Positions 1 to 11,700 of a DNA stretch of 64,000 bases are shown one piece after another (the first letter of the stretch is position 1; each line of letters opens with the position of its first letter). The stretch lies in contig OX578149.1 of the NCBI GenBank assembly GCA_951213105.1, positions 868,001 to 932,000 of the forward strand, given 5' to 3'. Position numbers and translations under genes: made by a program. The stretch is from Amaurobius ferox. Lineage: Eukaryota; Arthropoda; Arachnida; Araneae; Amaurobiidae. The notes below the pieces were generated by a model that saw only the letters and a program-made list of their open reading frames with translations, made no database searches and was not told where the DNA came from.

Positions 1-109
1 AAACATGTGGGTCCGTAAGTCCTTCCGAGAGGTTGGTGGTAGGGGAAGGAGGGTACGGTTCCTGTGGATCCTCCCCCACTGGGTTCCGGTCTAAATTGGG
101 TGGCACTTC
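1..109 (+). repeat. Dispersed repeat, left copy (cut by window edge)
   Basis: This stretch reappears as a closely similar reverse complement at 63406-63508 near the right end of the window. Both copies contain the blocks GTCCGTAAGTCCTTCCGAGA and CCCCCACTGGGTT, and similarity stops near position 104. The left copy is truncated by the window edge, so its full length is unknown. It runs directly into the stem-loop unit at 110-177, so it may be the body of a longer element ending in that unit. I do not recognise the family. Confidence 0.75.
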
Positions 110-177
110 CCGGCCGTCCAAACAGTTACCTTACACCTTTCTGGTAGGTCGGACGGTTTGGGTCTCAATAACAACAA
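110..177 (+). mobile_element. Stem-loop mini-element, subtype B, or the 3' end of a longer element
   Basis: It begins CCGGCCGTCC and ends with GGTCGGACGGTTTGGGTC followed by a CAA-rich tail. The 5' CCGTCC pairs with the 3' GGACGG. The internal segment (GTTACCTTACACC, then TGGTAGGTCGG) matches the separate insertion at 54673-54723, and the closing stem and 3' end match the subtype A insertions at 45244, 49550, 60320 and 60391. No target-site duplication is visible here, so this copy may be the tail of the repeat at 1-109. Confidence 0.6.
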
Positions 178-232
178 CACACAGACATACACACACACAC
201 ATACACACACACATATATATATATATATATAT
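178..232. repeat. CA/TA microsatellite
   Basis: An imperfect run of CA dinucleotides passes directly into a run of TA dinucleotides. It follows the CAA-rich tail of the preceding element and may have grown from it. Confidence 0.95.
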
Positions 233-819
233 GATACAGAAATTTTAAGCTTTCCCCAATAACGCTCCCTTTTTTTTCCATAATTATTATTCCAAATTCC
301 CATTTCATGTCCAGCACGTATTGCAGCTATATTAAATTCTATCCCACCCCACTAATATTAACAAAGTCTGCAAGCACTTCCGCATTTCCTCGACCCCATC
401 CTATAGGGTCACTGATTTTGACCTCTGCGTAAACTGCTTCCCCATCCCATTCTTCAGTGTGCGCAAACTGCATTGAGATTTCTTGAGAGCTCGGCCGGCC
501 TATGTAACTATATCTGTTTCGAGTGCCATAGAATAGAGTAGATTTTAGGTAACGTGAAATGTCTCTTCCCTGGACTATTATAGAGAATATTATATATATA
601 TATATATATATAATTAAAAATTTTAATTTACTCGTATTATATATACCAGAGATCGATCATTTATTGAAAATGTTCTGTATATCAAAAATGAAAATAAGAT
701 AGTCTAAAGTGAATATTTGATACTAAAAGTGACTATACGACAAGCTTGTCAAATATATATATATATATATATATATTGTTTTTTATACATTTTATGGTTT
801 GGGATTGTTTAGTGTCCAT
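233..819. other. 5' flank of the kinesin gene without recognised genes
   Basis: AT-rich sequence with two pure TA microsatellites at about 590-612 and 753-776. I see no coding similarity, no tRNA and no clear core promoter motif. Short ORFs overlapping the TA tracts encode low-complexity IYIYIY peptides and are artefacts of the repeat. Confidence 0.6.
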
Positions 820-987
820 TCCACATGTCTTTGTTGGAGTGTGCCCACTAGAGCAAAAGCCGACGCGCATAGGGGGCGCTTCACTGCCCAGAGGAGAAGT
901 TGCCATCTCAGGCTGTTGCGTCATCTGTTGTGAAGCGCCGTTCGGAGTGTCATGTCGTCCAAATCGCCGGAAGCCATGCAGGGATAG
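820..987 (+). promoter_or_regulatory. Probable 5' leader of the kinesin gene with an abutting uORF (952-987)
   Basis: This block is visibly richer in G+C than its surroundings and ends at the inferred start codon. An upstream ATG at 952 opens an 11-codon reading frame (MSSKSPEAMQG). Its TAG stop at 985-987 touches the main ATG at 988, giving TAGATG in one frame. That arrangement fits termination and reinitiation control, or simply fixes where the main frame must begin. The transcription start is not visible. The leader assignment is inference from its position upstream of exon 1. Confidence 0.45.
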
Positions 988-1020
988 ATGCCGAATCCTT
1001 CGAGAGAGGAACAATTAACG
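988..1020 (+). CDS. KIF19: Kinesin KIF19-like, exon 1 (start codon)
   Basis: The 11 codons MPNPSREEQLT lead straight into VVVRIRP of exon 2, the position where vertebrate KIF19 has a short hydrophilic N-terminus ending in a QQL-like segment before the first motor strand. The donor at 1021 is GTGAGT. An in-frame TAG at 985-987 sits immediately before the ATG, so the frame cannot start further upstream within this exon. The context of this ATG is weak (T at -3, C at +4). The exon is short and was found by frame and splice-site logic rather than ORF length, so it is less certain than the others. Confidence 0.7.
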
Positions 1021-4000
1021 GTGAGTGACACTTTAACAGTATTTGCTATATCAGCGTCAACAAGAATTGCAAGTCGTCCCGAATGTCTATGAGAAGCGTT
1101 TTTCTAATCCTAAAATGTGGATTATTTTAGTCTTTTTCAATAAAATAGTCCAAGAGAATTTTTTTTTATTTTAATGGACTGAAATAGCTTCCTGTGTCCA
1201 TGTAACAATTTGATTGTGTTTATGTTTGCTTAATGTAAGCCAATTTTTCGCAGCGGCTACAACCCACCTTGAAAGTGTTCGTTCCAGTTTCGAGCTAATC
1301 TTGAGATCCTTCCTCCGTACATCCTACCGTGACTAGCCAGACGAAACAGTTTGACTTGAATTGCTAAACTTAAAAAAATATTTTGAAAAATGTATATTTA
1401 GTTGTAGTTGTAATTCGTTTGCATGCTGGCATGAGTTCGTCTAATTCAAAATAACACTGTAGTGGATGGGGTCGGATGTTGGAAATTGAATAAGCGAAAG
1501 GAGAGCGCGAGATGAACGAAATGGACTTCTAGCCGCGTAAGTGCGAAGATAATAACTTTTGTTCGGAAACGAAATTCAAGTATACAGTGTACAGTCATTC
1601 ACACTATATACTCGATCCGGTTCGTTATTGAACGTCGCCGAATAAGACTCCCCAACTCAACCTATCTTGTGTAGCGGATAGTGATATCGCTGAATGGCAT
1701 CGCCTGCATGGACTGACCCGAAGGTGGCTTCTTAAAAACTGAACTGATTTTGTTTTAAGTTTAATATACACCTTAAATAAATAACCGAGTTTGTTGCTGA
1801 GCGCATCTGGATAAAAATTGCGTGTGTTATACTCCCCCACACCCCCATACTGAAACGATCATTACTGAAGCGATACATTACTGAAACGGTAATTATTTTG
1901 AAAAAATCCGATTTCGACCCAATGCTCGAATAGTGTTTGTTTAGCGGACGTCGTCGATGGAATGATGCGTTTCTCAGATAGGCGTCGAAAGGGGTCTTCT
2001 GAAATGGAACTATGTACCGGATGCGATGCATTTGAATGCTTTCTCAAGTGATAGTGGAGCGAAGTAACCAAGATAATTACTCTATCTGTTTGCTGTATCC
2101 ATAATCCATCTCTTTTCCATATAATTTTAAATAAAATTTGTAAAGGGTGTGGGTCCCTATTTCTAACGTCTAAATTTCATTTCTGAAATCTCTATCCTAC
2201 ATTCTAAAGAAATATAAACAGGAGGGAACCATTAACCGTTGCATTGCTTTTCTCTAATGAATCTGTTGAATATCTAATGAATAAATAGTATTTTTAGCTT
2301 ACGAAATTTCAATCTGCCGTCCTTCATACTGAGTCATATGAATGTGTATAAAACGCTGACACGCAATATTATTAAGATATTGCCTGTTTTGTCTAAGCTA
2401 AAACACTTGATATTAAGAATTCATGATTTTAGTGTGTGCACAGTTTGTATGCAAGATTGACCTGTGGTTCAAACCCTGCTTGCTAGATGCAATGTTTCAC
2501 AAGGCCTTTTTTTAAATTATTATTTCCAAAAGTCAACTGGAGCTAATAAGAACTATTACGTGAACAGAAATAATAATAAGAAAAAAGATACAGCCCCAGA
2601 AGAAAGTGAGAGCGCTCAGGCGGTGCAGAGTCGGGCAGTGGAGAAGGCGAGTCTTGCCCATGACCTTCTGAAGGTCCCAGACTTTGCAAAAAGGGTCGTC
2701 CAATATATGAATTCGATGCAGATGCTTTACTTCGTCAATGAAATGCAATGAAGGCTCTCCTCCTAGGGCAGACTTGTATGTCTGCGAATTCTCACAAGGT
2801 CTTGATTTATCCGCGGACTGCGACGAGAATTTAATTGACGAGAGTCACCATACACAGTATAATAGAAGAAGGAGCAAGTCCTACAGATCTGTAATTGCAG
2901 CTTGATCTGAATGTAGTGTCTGTACTCTGCATCCATCGCTGAAGCTCACTGGATGACCAATGATTGTTGAATGGTGATTAATGATTGTTGAATAGTATTG
3001 GTTAATATTCTTGGCTTCTTTTCGGTTTCAATGAATTCAGTTCAAAAAGCAAAGAACATTTTTTGAGAACCCTAGACAGTCATTACTCACTCACTTAAAA
3101 TGAAAATGCTTTGGAATTTTAAACCCAAACACAGCGTTCTCTTCGACCTTTTCCAATGGAATGCCGAGTTCTCTATGGCGACATTCAAGTGTTCCGCGGT
3201 ACATTTTAATGGCTTTGATTTGGACCTTATCGAGATAGCGACAAAACAATGGACATGTTTTTTGAGAATCACTCGAAAAGCGGAGCAACTAGAAAATCCA
3301 AATTTAGTATGTTCTATATTTTGCCTCTTTGAGATCGAAACCTTATCGGGTTGTGAGTGAGCGCCATTGTGCATAGTGTTACGCGAGAGTTCGTACGATT
3401 GATGAGTGGCGATTGATGAGTGTTAAGAGTATTCTTAAAAAGAAACTTGGCCGGTTTATTTTTCAATTCTCCCAAGTACAAAAACTGACATGTTTTTGAA
3501 AGCTTTTTAACACTTTACAACAGAGTTGAAAAGTGTTCACGACTTGGTTCATTCTGGCCGTTCGCCCGATAATTGCCGTGAGCATGACTTCATCAAAATG
3601 AAATTTTAGTATGTTGTTAAGACTGTCTGTGGGATCTATGGGAATGAATAATATCACCCGATTAGTTTGGGTTGAAAAAGGGAAATACATTCAAGCCTAT
3701 GGGACCTCATTTTTCAAACAAAGTTAAAATTCACAAATGGCTTCAAATGGCACAAATGTCAGAAATATTCGAATTATGCCATAAAATATATAAAAAGAAT
3801 TTCAGCAAAATAGATTCGGTAGTTTTTAAATCACAATTAAAGTAATAATGACACCCATATAATAGGAAGAGATCACGTGACCCACTTCAGAATAAAATAG
3901 GACATCCATATTTTTCCCGACAGTCAAAATCGTTATTTTTAAAGTTCATTTAAATGTACATTGAGTGCTGCATCTGTCCTGAAACCGCTTTATTTTTGCG

Positions 4001-4428
4001 TATTTTATGAGCTAACGCAATGACACTATTTTTGAGTTTAAAGGATCATCCAACTTTGATTATTTATTTCTACAACGAAGCCTCATTTTAATGGATGCAG
4101 AATGTAAACAAGTGATTGTATAAGAATGACTGAATTCTTTTCCAGCGAAATTGTTGAACACTGGAGTCTGGAATAAAAGTGTATGAATGAGATGTTCACT
4201 GCTGTTGCCGATGACGTCATTGGTATGGTTGAGGTTTTTTTTTATGAAGTTTTAAGTTTTCAAGTAAAATAAGGGATTGCAGTTCTATGATCGTTAGAAA
4301 AATATCACCACTGAATGCATCGCATTTTAGAAATGTTTAAATAAAATTGTATTCAGTTGAAAGTGTTTCATAATCAATGCTCTATGCAGGATCGATCTTT
4401 CTTGTTTATTTTATTTTCTGCATTCCAG
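1021..4428 (+). other. Intron 1 of the kinesin gene
   Basis: The donor is GTGAGT at 1021 and the acceptor is TTCCAG ending at 4428. No mobile gene is recognisable. Short ORFs at 2464-2751 and 3087-3374 have no features I recognise. The last 230 bases belong to a dispersed repeat, listed separately. Confidence 0.7.
4190..4428 (+). repeat. Dispersed repeat forming the 3' end of intron 1
   Basis: The stretch just before exon 2 is clearly similar to about 58515-58800. Shared blocks include TTTAAGTTTTCAAGTA, ATGTTTAAATAAAATT and GTGTTTCATAATCAATGCT. The similarity fades as the polypyrimidine tract and exon 2 begin. At 58.5 kb a second, shorter unit with a TCGCATTTTAGA core lies just upstream, so the family may itself be tandem. 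Confidence 0.7.
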
Positions 4429-4509
4429 GTAGTAGTCCGCATTCGACCCCTCTTTGATCATGAGGTGGAAAAAGGAGCCACGAAAATTTCCCGGAAAGCA
4501 GACGAAAAG
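4429..4509 (+). CDS. KIF19: Kinesin KIF19-like, exon 2 (first motor strand)
   Basis: Twenty-seven codons begin VVVRIRPLFDHEVEKGAT and end ADEK. VVVRIRP is the first beta strand of the kinesin motor domain with the conserved RxRP motif. The following E-x-x-x-GAT segment matches KIF19 (ELEEGAT). The acceptor is TTCCAG at 4428 and the donor GTAGGC at 4510. Phase is 0 on both sides, compatible with exons 1 and 3. Confidence 0.88.
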
Positions 4510-4959
4510 GTAGGCCAGAACTCCAAATTTTAATCTAGTTATTGTCCTTATCTTTCTTTGTTCTAACTCATCATACTTGAAAACTCCTATCCTTATAAAC
4601 CTTATATATATGTGAACTCATCCAAAATCATCCTTACTCATCACGTACTTATATACAAATTGAAATTGCTGCATGAGCGCCCTGCATGAACTTTGTTTAT
4701 TCTACATCGTTCCTGGCCTTTCGAAGGGTTAGATGCCCTCAGCAGGAACACGACGAAGTCATACATTGGAGCATTAATCATCAATATAAATAAAGTTGGA
4801 ACTCTGTCAATATGTGTGTCCCATCATAAATTCTTTGCCATCCTCACGGGAGAACAGCTGAACCGAATTGGATGTAATTGGATGGGTGGGCCCACTTAAA
4901 ATTGAGTTTCTGAGACCGGTGGTTATCTAGATATTAATTAAAAACGAGCAATTAAATAT

Positions 4960-6190
4960 TCCATAGCACTACGTAGACGATAAATTTGTTTGAAGAAAAT
5001 GATATGTCGCTTAACATGAAATAAATTTTATCGAAATTGCATATTTGACTGGATTATTATGTCAATTACGGCATTAGGTTTAAAGATTGGGACTATTGAC
5101 TTTGGGATTATTGATATTTTCAATTCATTATGTCATCTGTTTTACTTTCGCAAAAACGGTTGAAACTCATATATTGTAATCTTCTATTAGTACACGGGTA
5201 TATCTTTTAAAATATAATACATTTTAGGACATAATTACGGCCCCCAAGTTTAAAGATAATTGATATTTCGCTTGATCACTCACATCATCTCTTGTATTTT
5301 AGAAGGGATTTTCGAAATTCATATATTGTAGTGCGGGTCATTTTCTACTAATACACGGGTATATCTTCTAATATTCTGAAATATAAGTAGTACGATACAA
5401 TTGCTTTTACTTTGGCATATATTAATTGAATTTCATATTTTTTCCAAATTTGTGTACCATCTCCCGATGGTAATGTTGATAGATTGATAAGGGACCAGAC
5501 TATTTTATTCTTCAGACCTGCCAGTGAAGATAATTTTTGTATATCGAGAACAGAGATTCTTAAACTTCTTTTTAGGAGCAATAATATAAATATTTAATAG
5601 AATGTTTTGAATAATAATGTCATTTAGGAGTTAATAATGTTGTATAGGAGTTTGCACATGATTATTAATTTTATGCCTCTTTATATTATGTATATATTTC
5701 AACGGCTATGTAGTACGGGTAACCTTCTTTTAAATACACAGGTATATTTTCTAATTTACGAGGAATATAAGTAGATTTTCCCATACAATTTTGGCATCCA
5801 TTGCGGCTTTTGCGTTTAAATAATAGGGGAATATTTGATATTTCCATTTTATTATTTTGTCTGTTATTTTGTGGCAAATATATTTGAAATTCATATATTG
5901 CAGACGGATAATCTTCTGCTGTTACACAGGTATATATATATATATATTAACATTCGAGAATGTAAGCAGTACGGGTATCTTCCCGTACTACTGATCTCGA
6001 ATATTGAGCGCTTTTATTTTGGCATATATTGATTGCAGATTTTTTGTAAATTTGTTTACAAGCTGATATTTTGTTTGTCAGATAATTTTGCATAGTAAGA
6101 ACAGAGATTCTTAAATATCTTTTTAGGAGCATATTTTAACAGAATATTTTGATTAACAATGTTGTTTAGTATACTATAGGAATTTGCACC
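4960..6190. repeat. Degenerate repeat region in intron 2
   Basis: A segment at about 5345-5650 recurs at about 5930-6180. Shared blocks include TTTTGGCATATATT-like sequence, GAACAGAGATTCTTAAA and TCTTTTTAGGAGCA. A shorter motif of the form ATATTGTAG followed by ACACGGGTATAT or ACACAGGTATAT appears near 5170, 5320, 5700 and 5900. This looks like an old, diverged tandem array with no coding content that I recognise. Confidence 0.65.
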
Positions 6191-6425
6191 TGATTGCGAG
6201 TTTGAAGTTTATTTATATTATTAAGAGAAACGGGCATGCTGCTAGTAGGAAATCTGAATGCCTTCCAATGAGATGGGAAGCTATACCTGAATGGAAAGCA
6301 GCTTAACCGTACTTGAATGGACAATGAACATTATATGCAAAGATTTAAAGTACTACGCAAGTTTATTTTTAGAGATCTAAATGATCTACTGTTGTTGAGT
6401 CCATCTTTATACAGTATATCTTATA

Positions 6426-6500
6426 CAGGGTGGTCCGGAAGGTGTTGGACACACTTTTAGGGTAGGTCAGGCACACCCAAACAAGCTCCTTTTGTTGTAG
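6426..6500 (-). mobile_element. Possible terminal fragment of a mariner-like element
   Basis: The sequence ACAGGGTGGTCCGGAAGGTG following TATA resembles the terminal inverted repeat of mariner-type elements, which often start with CAGGGTG next to a TA target. No partner terminus is visible, and the sequence to the right (to about 6720) has no readable transposase. This is a weak call from terminal appearance only. Confidence 0.3.
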
Positions 6501-6733
6501 GTCGTAAACACCCTGCTACAGATGCACGAAGAAGAAAAAAGAAAGAAATGATGCAACACGGGTTTATTAGGCATAACAGTCACAAGTATCCATTCCACTT
6601 GTTTATCCTCGTATTAAAGGAGGCGTCCAAGTTCTTGCCATCCTCAGATAGGCATGTGTTAGGCACCGTCGACGAGCCAGGACGATCGCGGACTCGAGCG
6701 ACGAAGTCGGCGTCAGATGTGAGGTAACCCCAC

Positions 6734-7092
6734 AAGCTTTTAAGGTAACTTAAGTAAGGTACTTAGGTAAGCTTTTAAGGTAACTTAAGTAAGGTACTTA
6801 GGTAAGCTTTTAAGGTAACTTAAGTAAGGTACTTAGGTAAGCTTTTAAGGTAACTTAAGTAAGGTACTTAGGTAAGCTTTTAAGGTAACTTAAGTAAGGT
6901 ACTTAGGTAAGCTTTTAAGGTAACTTAAGTAAGGTACTTAGGTAAGCTTTTAAGGTAACTTAAGTAAGGTACTTAGGTAAGCTTTTAAGGTAACTTAAGT
7001 AAGGTACTTAGGTAAGCTTTTAAGGTAACTTAAGTAAGGTACTTAGGTAAGCTTTTAAGGTAACTTAAGTAAGGTAAGCTTTTAAGGTAACC
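6734..7092. repeat. 35-bp minisatellite, about 10 copies
   Basis: Ten unit starts lie exactly 35 bp apart (6734 to 7049). Each unit begins AAGCTTTTAAGGTAACTTAA and ends AAGGTACTTAGGT, and the copies are essentially identical. The last full unit is cut at 27 bp and followed by a partial copy. Each unit junction contains AGGTAAGC, which resembles a 5' splice site. The array ends about 530 bp before exon 3. Its homogeneity points to recent expansion. Confidence 0.97.
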
Positions 7093-7621
7093 CTACAAAA
7101 AGAAATAAATGGGGCAGAGTCCTTCCCGACCGGTCACTCATGCTGGAAAGGTCCGATTGAGATGGGCCACACGGTATTGTATTATTCTTTTAACATTGCA
7201 CTTTACGCAAAAATCGTTCAAAATGAATGCCAAATAATACTTTAATAATAAGTTTATATATACGTTTATTATATACGTTGTTAATAATACGTTTTGAAGT
7301 TATTACAACCCGATTCTGTGATCTCTGATTCGGTCGTTCTCTCTTTCGTGTGGGGGCCGTCTTGATCTCGTTCGACTCCTCGAGTGAATGATATCATTCG
7401 TTCTGCGGGACATTTCTGTGAGCAGCTTTTCGATCTGATCGCCCGAGTGGGGCATTCCATTTCAAAAGGATCCTCCATCGAATGGGCCCACCCTCACTGG
7501 GCGAAACCGACTTATTTCAAGGAATTTCGTTGCTGCCAAAATAGAGACAGGCGTCGAAATGACAGCGCGTACGGTGGGATCTGATCAGCAGACGAAGGTA
7601 ATGCGCTTTTGTTTGTTTCAG

Positions 7622-7726
7622 ATGGTCCTGCTGTCGGAGCCCCCAGCAGCGGACGTCCTTCGAGCGAGACGAGTCCAAGAGAGGAAGTACGTCTTCGACT
7701 GGGCCTTCGACGAGCGCTCTTCGCAG
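7622..7726 (+). CDS. KIF19: Kinesin KIF19-like, exon 3
   Basis: Thirty-five codons. The exon begins MVLLSEPP, continues VLRARRVQERKYVFDWAF and ends DERSSQ. In vertebrate KIF19 the corresponding region reads VVLMDP, then ILRAHRSREKSYLFD and a TQ-ending loop. The FDWAFD-like segment is the conserved strand before the VY...T helix of kinesins. The acceptor is TTTGTTTCAG ending at 7621 and the donor GTATTT at 7727. Phase is 0 on both sides. Confidence 0.9.
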
Positions 7727-8640
7727 GTATTTTGACGCTCAACATTAATATTAGACATCTTTGAAATGATGTAACATTTGCCGTCTGAATGGGAACACAC
7801 CGCGAGGGTCGCCAGTCACCAAAGAGACGTTCGAGTCTGGGAAGTTGAACGTCGAATCCCAACGATCATTAGGACTTGATTTGAGTCCATTCTCGTGATT
7901 CCTTAGAACTGCTTGATGTTTCAACAAACAAAAGTAAACAATAATAATGATATTGATAAGAATTAAGTAAGTATTAAGTTAAATCACTTCTCCAAAAGTT
8001 ATTTCATCAAAATATCGAGATTCCCATTTTTCGTTCTCAAGTGCATTTTCTGAATTTTTCTTTCACGACGCATTCCATTGAGTGGAGTTCCAGAAAATAA
8101 CATGGATACTGTTTGCATCCTTCGACAACTTACTATGTATACGCACTTTGAAGTCTTCCTCGAAATTCATGAAAACTAAAATATCATCCTAGAGTCATAA
8201 TGCTTGTTTTATACGTAACTTGGGTGTCAAAAATGATACGAATAACAAGTACTTTATTAATATATTTCAGCTCTTTATTTCACGTTTTAAAGACCATTTC
8301 GCAAAAAAGGCTCCGTTCTATTTTCCGATTCATGTTAAAATACAGTCCGTATCAGGATAATCCTCAAGGGCAACCTTTTTACAAATTCCATTAAATAGAG
8401 TGGAAAACGCCCCTCATTTCCCGAAAAAAAAAATCTCGAGAGAGAAATGCCTCTTGGAGGATCTTATCCTTTCCGCAGTCAAAAATGACGTCTAAATAAG
8501 CATTTAATGGCCACATCTGTAGTATTTTGTTTTAAATCTTCGCAAAACAGGACCGATCCTTTTTCTTTCTCAAATCGCATTAATATCTAATCCACTCTCG
8601 ACTTATCAACCCAATTCGGTAAAATATAGTTTCATAAAAA
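7727..8640. other. Intronic sequence without recognised features
   Basis: AT-rich. The one forward ORF at 8200-8394 has no recognisable domain, and I see no repeats shared with the rest of the window. Confidence 0.5.
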
Positions 8641-8880
8641 CGAGTTTGGAGCCATTGCGTAAAGAAAGGTTTCAAAAATCACAAGCGAATCAATCGCCTA
8701 CCAAATTTTGGGAAATACGGCCCATTAGTTTTGAGTGAGAGTGGATACATACAAACATCGCAAATCGAATCTAAACGTGTCGAAAAGTCGATTCCAATAT
8801 TTTCCTTATGCATCATCCTGTATGGTAGGGATGGATTTCTACTTTCCCTACCATACAGGAAGGCTAAAGTAAAGAAAATA
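8641..8880. repeat. Dispersed repeat fragment ending in a hairpin
   Basis: TCCTGTATGGTAGGG at about 8817 is repeated as its exact reverse complement at about 8849, separated by a short loop. The hairpin is preceded by TTTTCCTTATGCATCAT and followed by GGAAGGCTAAAGTAAAG. Similar CCTTATGCAT or CCTTATAGAT plus hairpin ends occur at about 18985-19065 and 20095-20135. The family is not recognised. Confidence 0.6.
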
Positions 8881-9084
8881 TATTCAATATATGAGAAAAA
8901 TTGTTAATTTTTTCTATACAGTGAATTTCAGACAGTGCAAATATATCATTGTGTAAACAGAAAAAATAAGTGGATTGTTCTTCTTTATGTTCTGCAAATG
9001 AAAAACTATAGTTGCTTGTGCTATTTACTTTCTACGCAATGCGTTGGGGCCTCTTAAGCACATTTTTATAGCGTGTCTGAACAA

Positions 9085-10130
9085 TATATGTATCCACACT
9101 AACTCAGAAACTGACATTTCATAAAATTGGGTAGGAATGTCCCTTGTGGGCGACCCTGGTGCTGATTAGATTTTGGTACGATAAAAGAACCTGCCTTATT
9201 TTGCGAAGTGACCGGCGAAAATCGTATGTTTCAAAAGAACTAAGAACTCACTGACGAACTTGGGTAGAAAGTGCGCAGATTAGATTCGAGAAAAAAGAGC
9301 CTGCCTCTTTTAGCGAAATGGCTCGCAAATCTAAAATAAAAGACTACGTATGCTTCAATGTATCCATTAAATGCGGAACTTTTGACGATGAAAAAAATAA
9401 GACTAACCCCGTTACACTACTAGGACTAGCCGTTCTCGAGATATTTTAGTTTTTCCCACTTCCGCTTCGTCTCTCTTGAAAATCCGCCCAGTTAAAAATT
9501 AAAACGAAAATGGAATTAAAATTGCAAATTCAAAATTCATTTCAAATAATTCTGCGTGTTTTGTGCAATTAAACTGAATTTCATAAAGTGGAAAATATAA
9601 AGAGAAAATAAATTTGAGTCTTCTTGAATGCGTCATTTTTGTTTCACCTCCAAAACATGGTACAAATCGTAACTCGAATTTTCGATGAATCTACACGTTT
9701 CGAGCAGCCCAGAACACGGAAAAGCTATTTTTAGCGTCTGCGATGTATGTGTCCACTCTAACTCTGAAATGAATGGATCCAATTTCATAATGTTTGGTAG
9801 GTGGGTGACCCTGGTGCTGATTTAGATTTTGCTACGATTTGTGAACAAAAACACATGCATTTTTTTGCGAAATGTAAAAATCGTATGCATCCACTCTAGC
9901 TGAAAAACTGATTTCACAAAATTTGGTAGATAAGTCCCTTTTGGGTTACGTATCTACCAAATGGTGGCAAGATTCGGGAAAAAGAATTTGGTTCTTTGCA
10001 AAATAACCCACAAAAATCGCGAAAATCTAGAATAAAAGGCTACATATGCTTAACTGTATCAATTAAATGCTTGTTGTATGCGTGACAACGGAAAGACCAA
10101 CTCCGTTACTGGACTATCCTCAGAATATTT
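9085..10130. repeat. Degenerate direct duplication
   Basis: The segment 9085-9445 is echoed at about 9740-10125. Shared blocks include GTGACCCTGGTGCTGAT-like sequence, TTTTGCGAA, AATCGTATG, and AAAAGACTAC against AAAAGGCTAC. The copies are well diverged and there is no open reading frame across them. Confidence 0.6.
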
Positions 10131-11700
10131 CGGTTTTTTTAATTTTGAGGGAGTGAAGACGCTTTAGTCGAAAAAACTGTTTAATGAAATTTCTTAAAAT
10201 TCAATAGTTGGGTCCATTAAGAGCTATTTTGATGCCGATTCGATTTGGGCATTATAACTGAGCCTGTTTTGCAAAACGGCCGAAAAGGTTGTGAAAGGTT
10301 GGAAGCTATATTTATGAATGAGCAGTAAACTATCGGCAGCTGGTAGAACGAAGCATTTGCAACCTTCTTCCAACCTTCTGTCTGTTTCAAAAATAAATAT
10401 TGATTTAGAAACTCAATTTCTTAGCGCATCTTATATTTTTGCCGTGCACCACTCTATCAATGCGAAGATATCTCCAGTGAAAGCAAGAAACATGTAAAAA
10501 TCTCTGGCTCGGGCATTCCAAATATTTTGTATGTATTCGTAACCTTAAGCCCATTTCCGTCCAAAGAAGGGACCGTCTTTTACATATTTGGTTCTGTCCA
10601 TTTTTCGTAACGCTCCGAAAGCCGCCAAGCATAACTGTCATTGACATCTCAAAGTAAGCTTCAATGTTATTGACTGTTACCAACTGTCGTCATTGACGAA
10701 GTAACGCGAGTGTGTCAATCGCCAGTGCTTCCGAAATGTTTGCATTTCTCTCAATAGAGCCGCACCCGATCTTGTAAAGTGCCAATTTTGCTTTCAAAGT
10801 ATATATCGGCGGCCCATTTAAAGACACTTTTTGAGTCCAGTTTCGAGTATCATTGAAATGCAAGGGATTGAAAAGCAGCGCATCATTTCCGAGATCCAGA
10901 TACTCGAGTCCCATTGAGCTCGGAGTCTTGAACTGTATTGAGATTGATTGAAGAACATCTTGTGGAATGACCGAATCTACTGTATAGAAAAAACTACATC
11001 GCAGGACGTCAAACTATCAAAGCAGGTATACTCTTATTATTAGGCTCAATTAAAAACGAATACGTAACTGTGAGTACAAATGATTACAAGTGCGTGTTTA
11101 ATAGGGATCTGTAATCTGTGTGTTAGAATGCATAGAGAAACTATTCATGAAACTCTATGAGGTCGCGGGCCGCAAATAAATGCTCCGGAGCCGCTCATGG
11201 CCCGCGTGCAGACGCTGTTTTCTAGAATATTTCCGAAATGGACGTCCAACTTCCAACCGCGTACTTCCAAGGTGACGTTGGCCAGGTCATCGAACGTGCA
11301 GCGATTGTCCATGACTTTTGGGTGGGGCTCAGGAAGTCACGGTATCAAACAGAATCTTTTATTCGAAGAATCGAGGGATGGGCTTCTGAGGAATGAATGA
11401 ATATTTTAAGTGACCCATTTCTTTCATCGATCGATTTCAACGCTGAAAAGTAATTATTTATCTGAATGTCTCGGGTATAAAGCAGATTTTAATAGAATCC
11501 CCAAATTCAAAATTACAATTTTTACAATACAGTTGTTTTTGTTTCGAGATCGCACATACAAACATTATTTCCAGATATTCAACTGTTCTTGAGGTTGTGG
11601 GGGGCCCAATTCATTTCGATTTTGTTCCGATCTAATTTGACAATTCGAAATAGCATCCGCAAAGCAATCTACTTCATATACGAAATAAAATGGCACTTTC
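10131..11700. other. Intronic sequence with unassigned ORFs
   Basis: Two minus-strand ORFs at 10405-10683 (92 aa) and 10690-10914 (74 aa), and a plus ORF at 11197-11400, show no motif that I recognise. Without similarity or conservation data they are best left as unassigned intronic ORFs. Confidence 0.4.

Larger units (their letters stand above)
4510..7621 (+). other. Intron 2 of the kinesin gene
   Basis: About 3.1 kb, from GTAGGC to TTTCAG. It contains a degenerate repeat region (4960-6190), a transposon-like end (6426-6500) and a 35-bp minisatellite (6734-7092). The ORFs at 7281-7584 have no recognisable domains. Confidence 0.8.

Noticed and set aside
2464..2751. Forward 95-aa ORF as an extra kinesin exon or separate gene.
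   Set aside because: Exons 1 and 2 join without missing motor sequence, and the peptide has no kinesin similarity or recognisable domain.
10405..10914. Two adjacent minus-strand ORFs of 92 and 74 aa as a gene.
   Set aside because: No known motif, no splice-consistent extension, and length compatible with chance.
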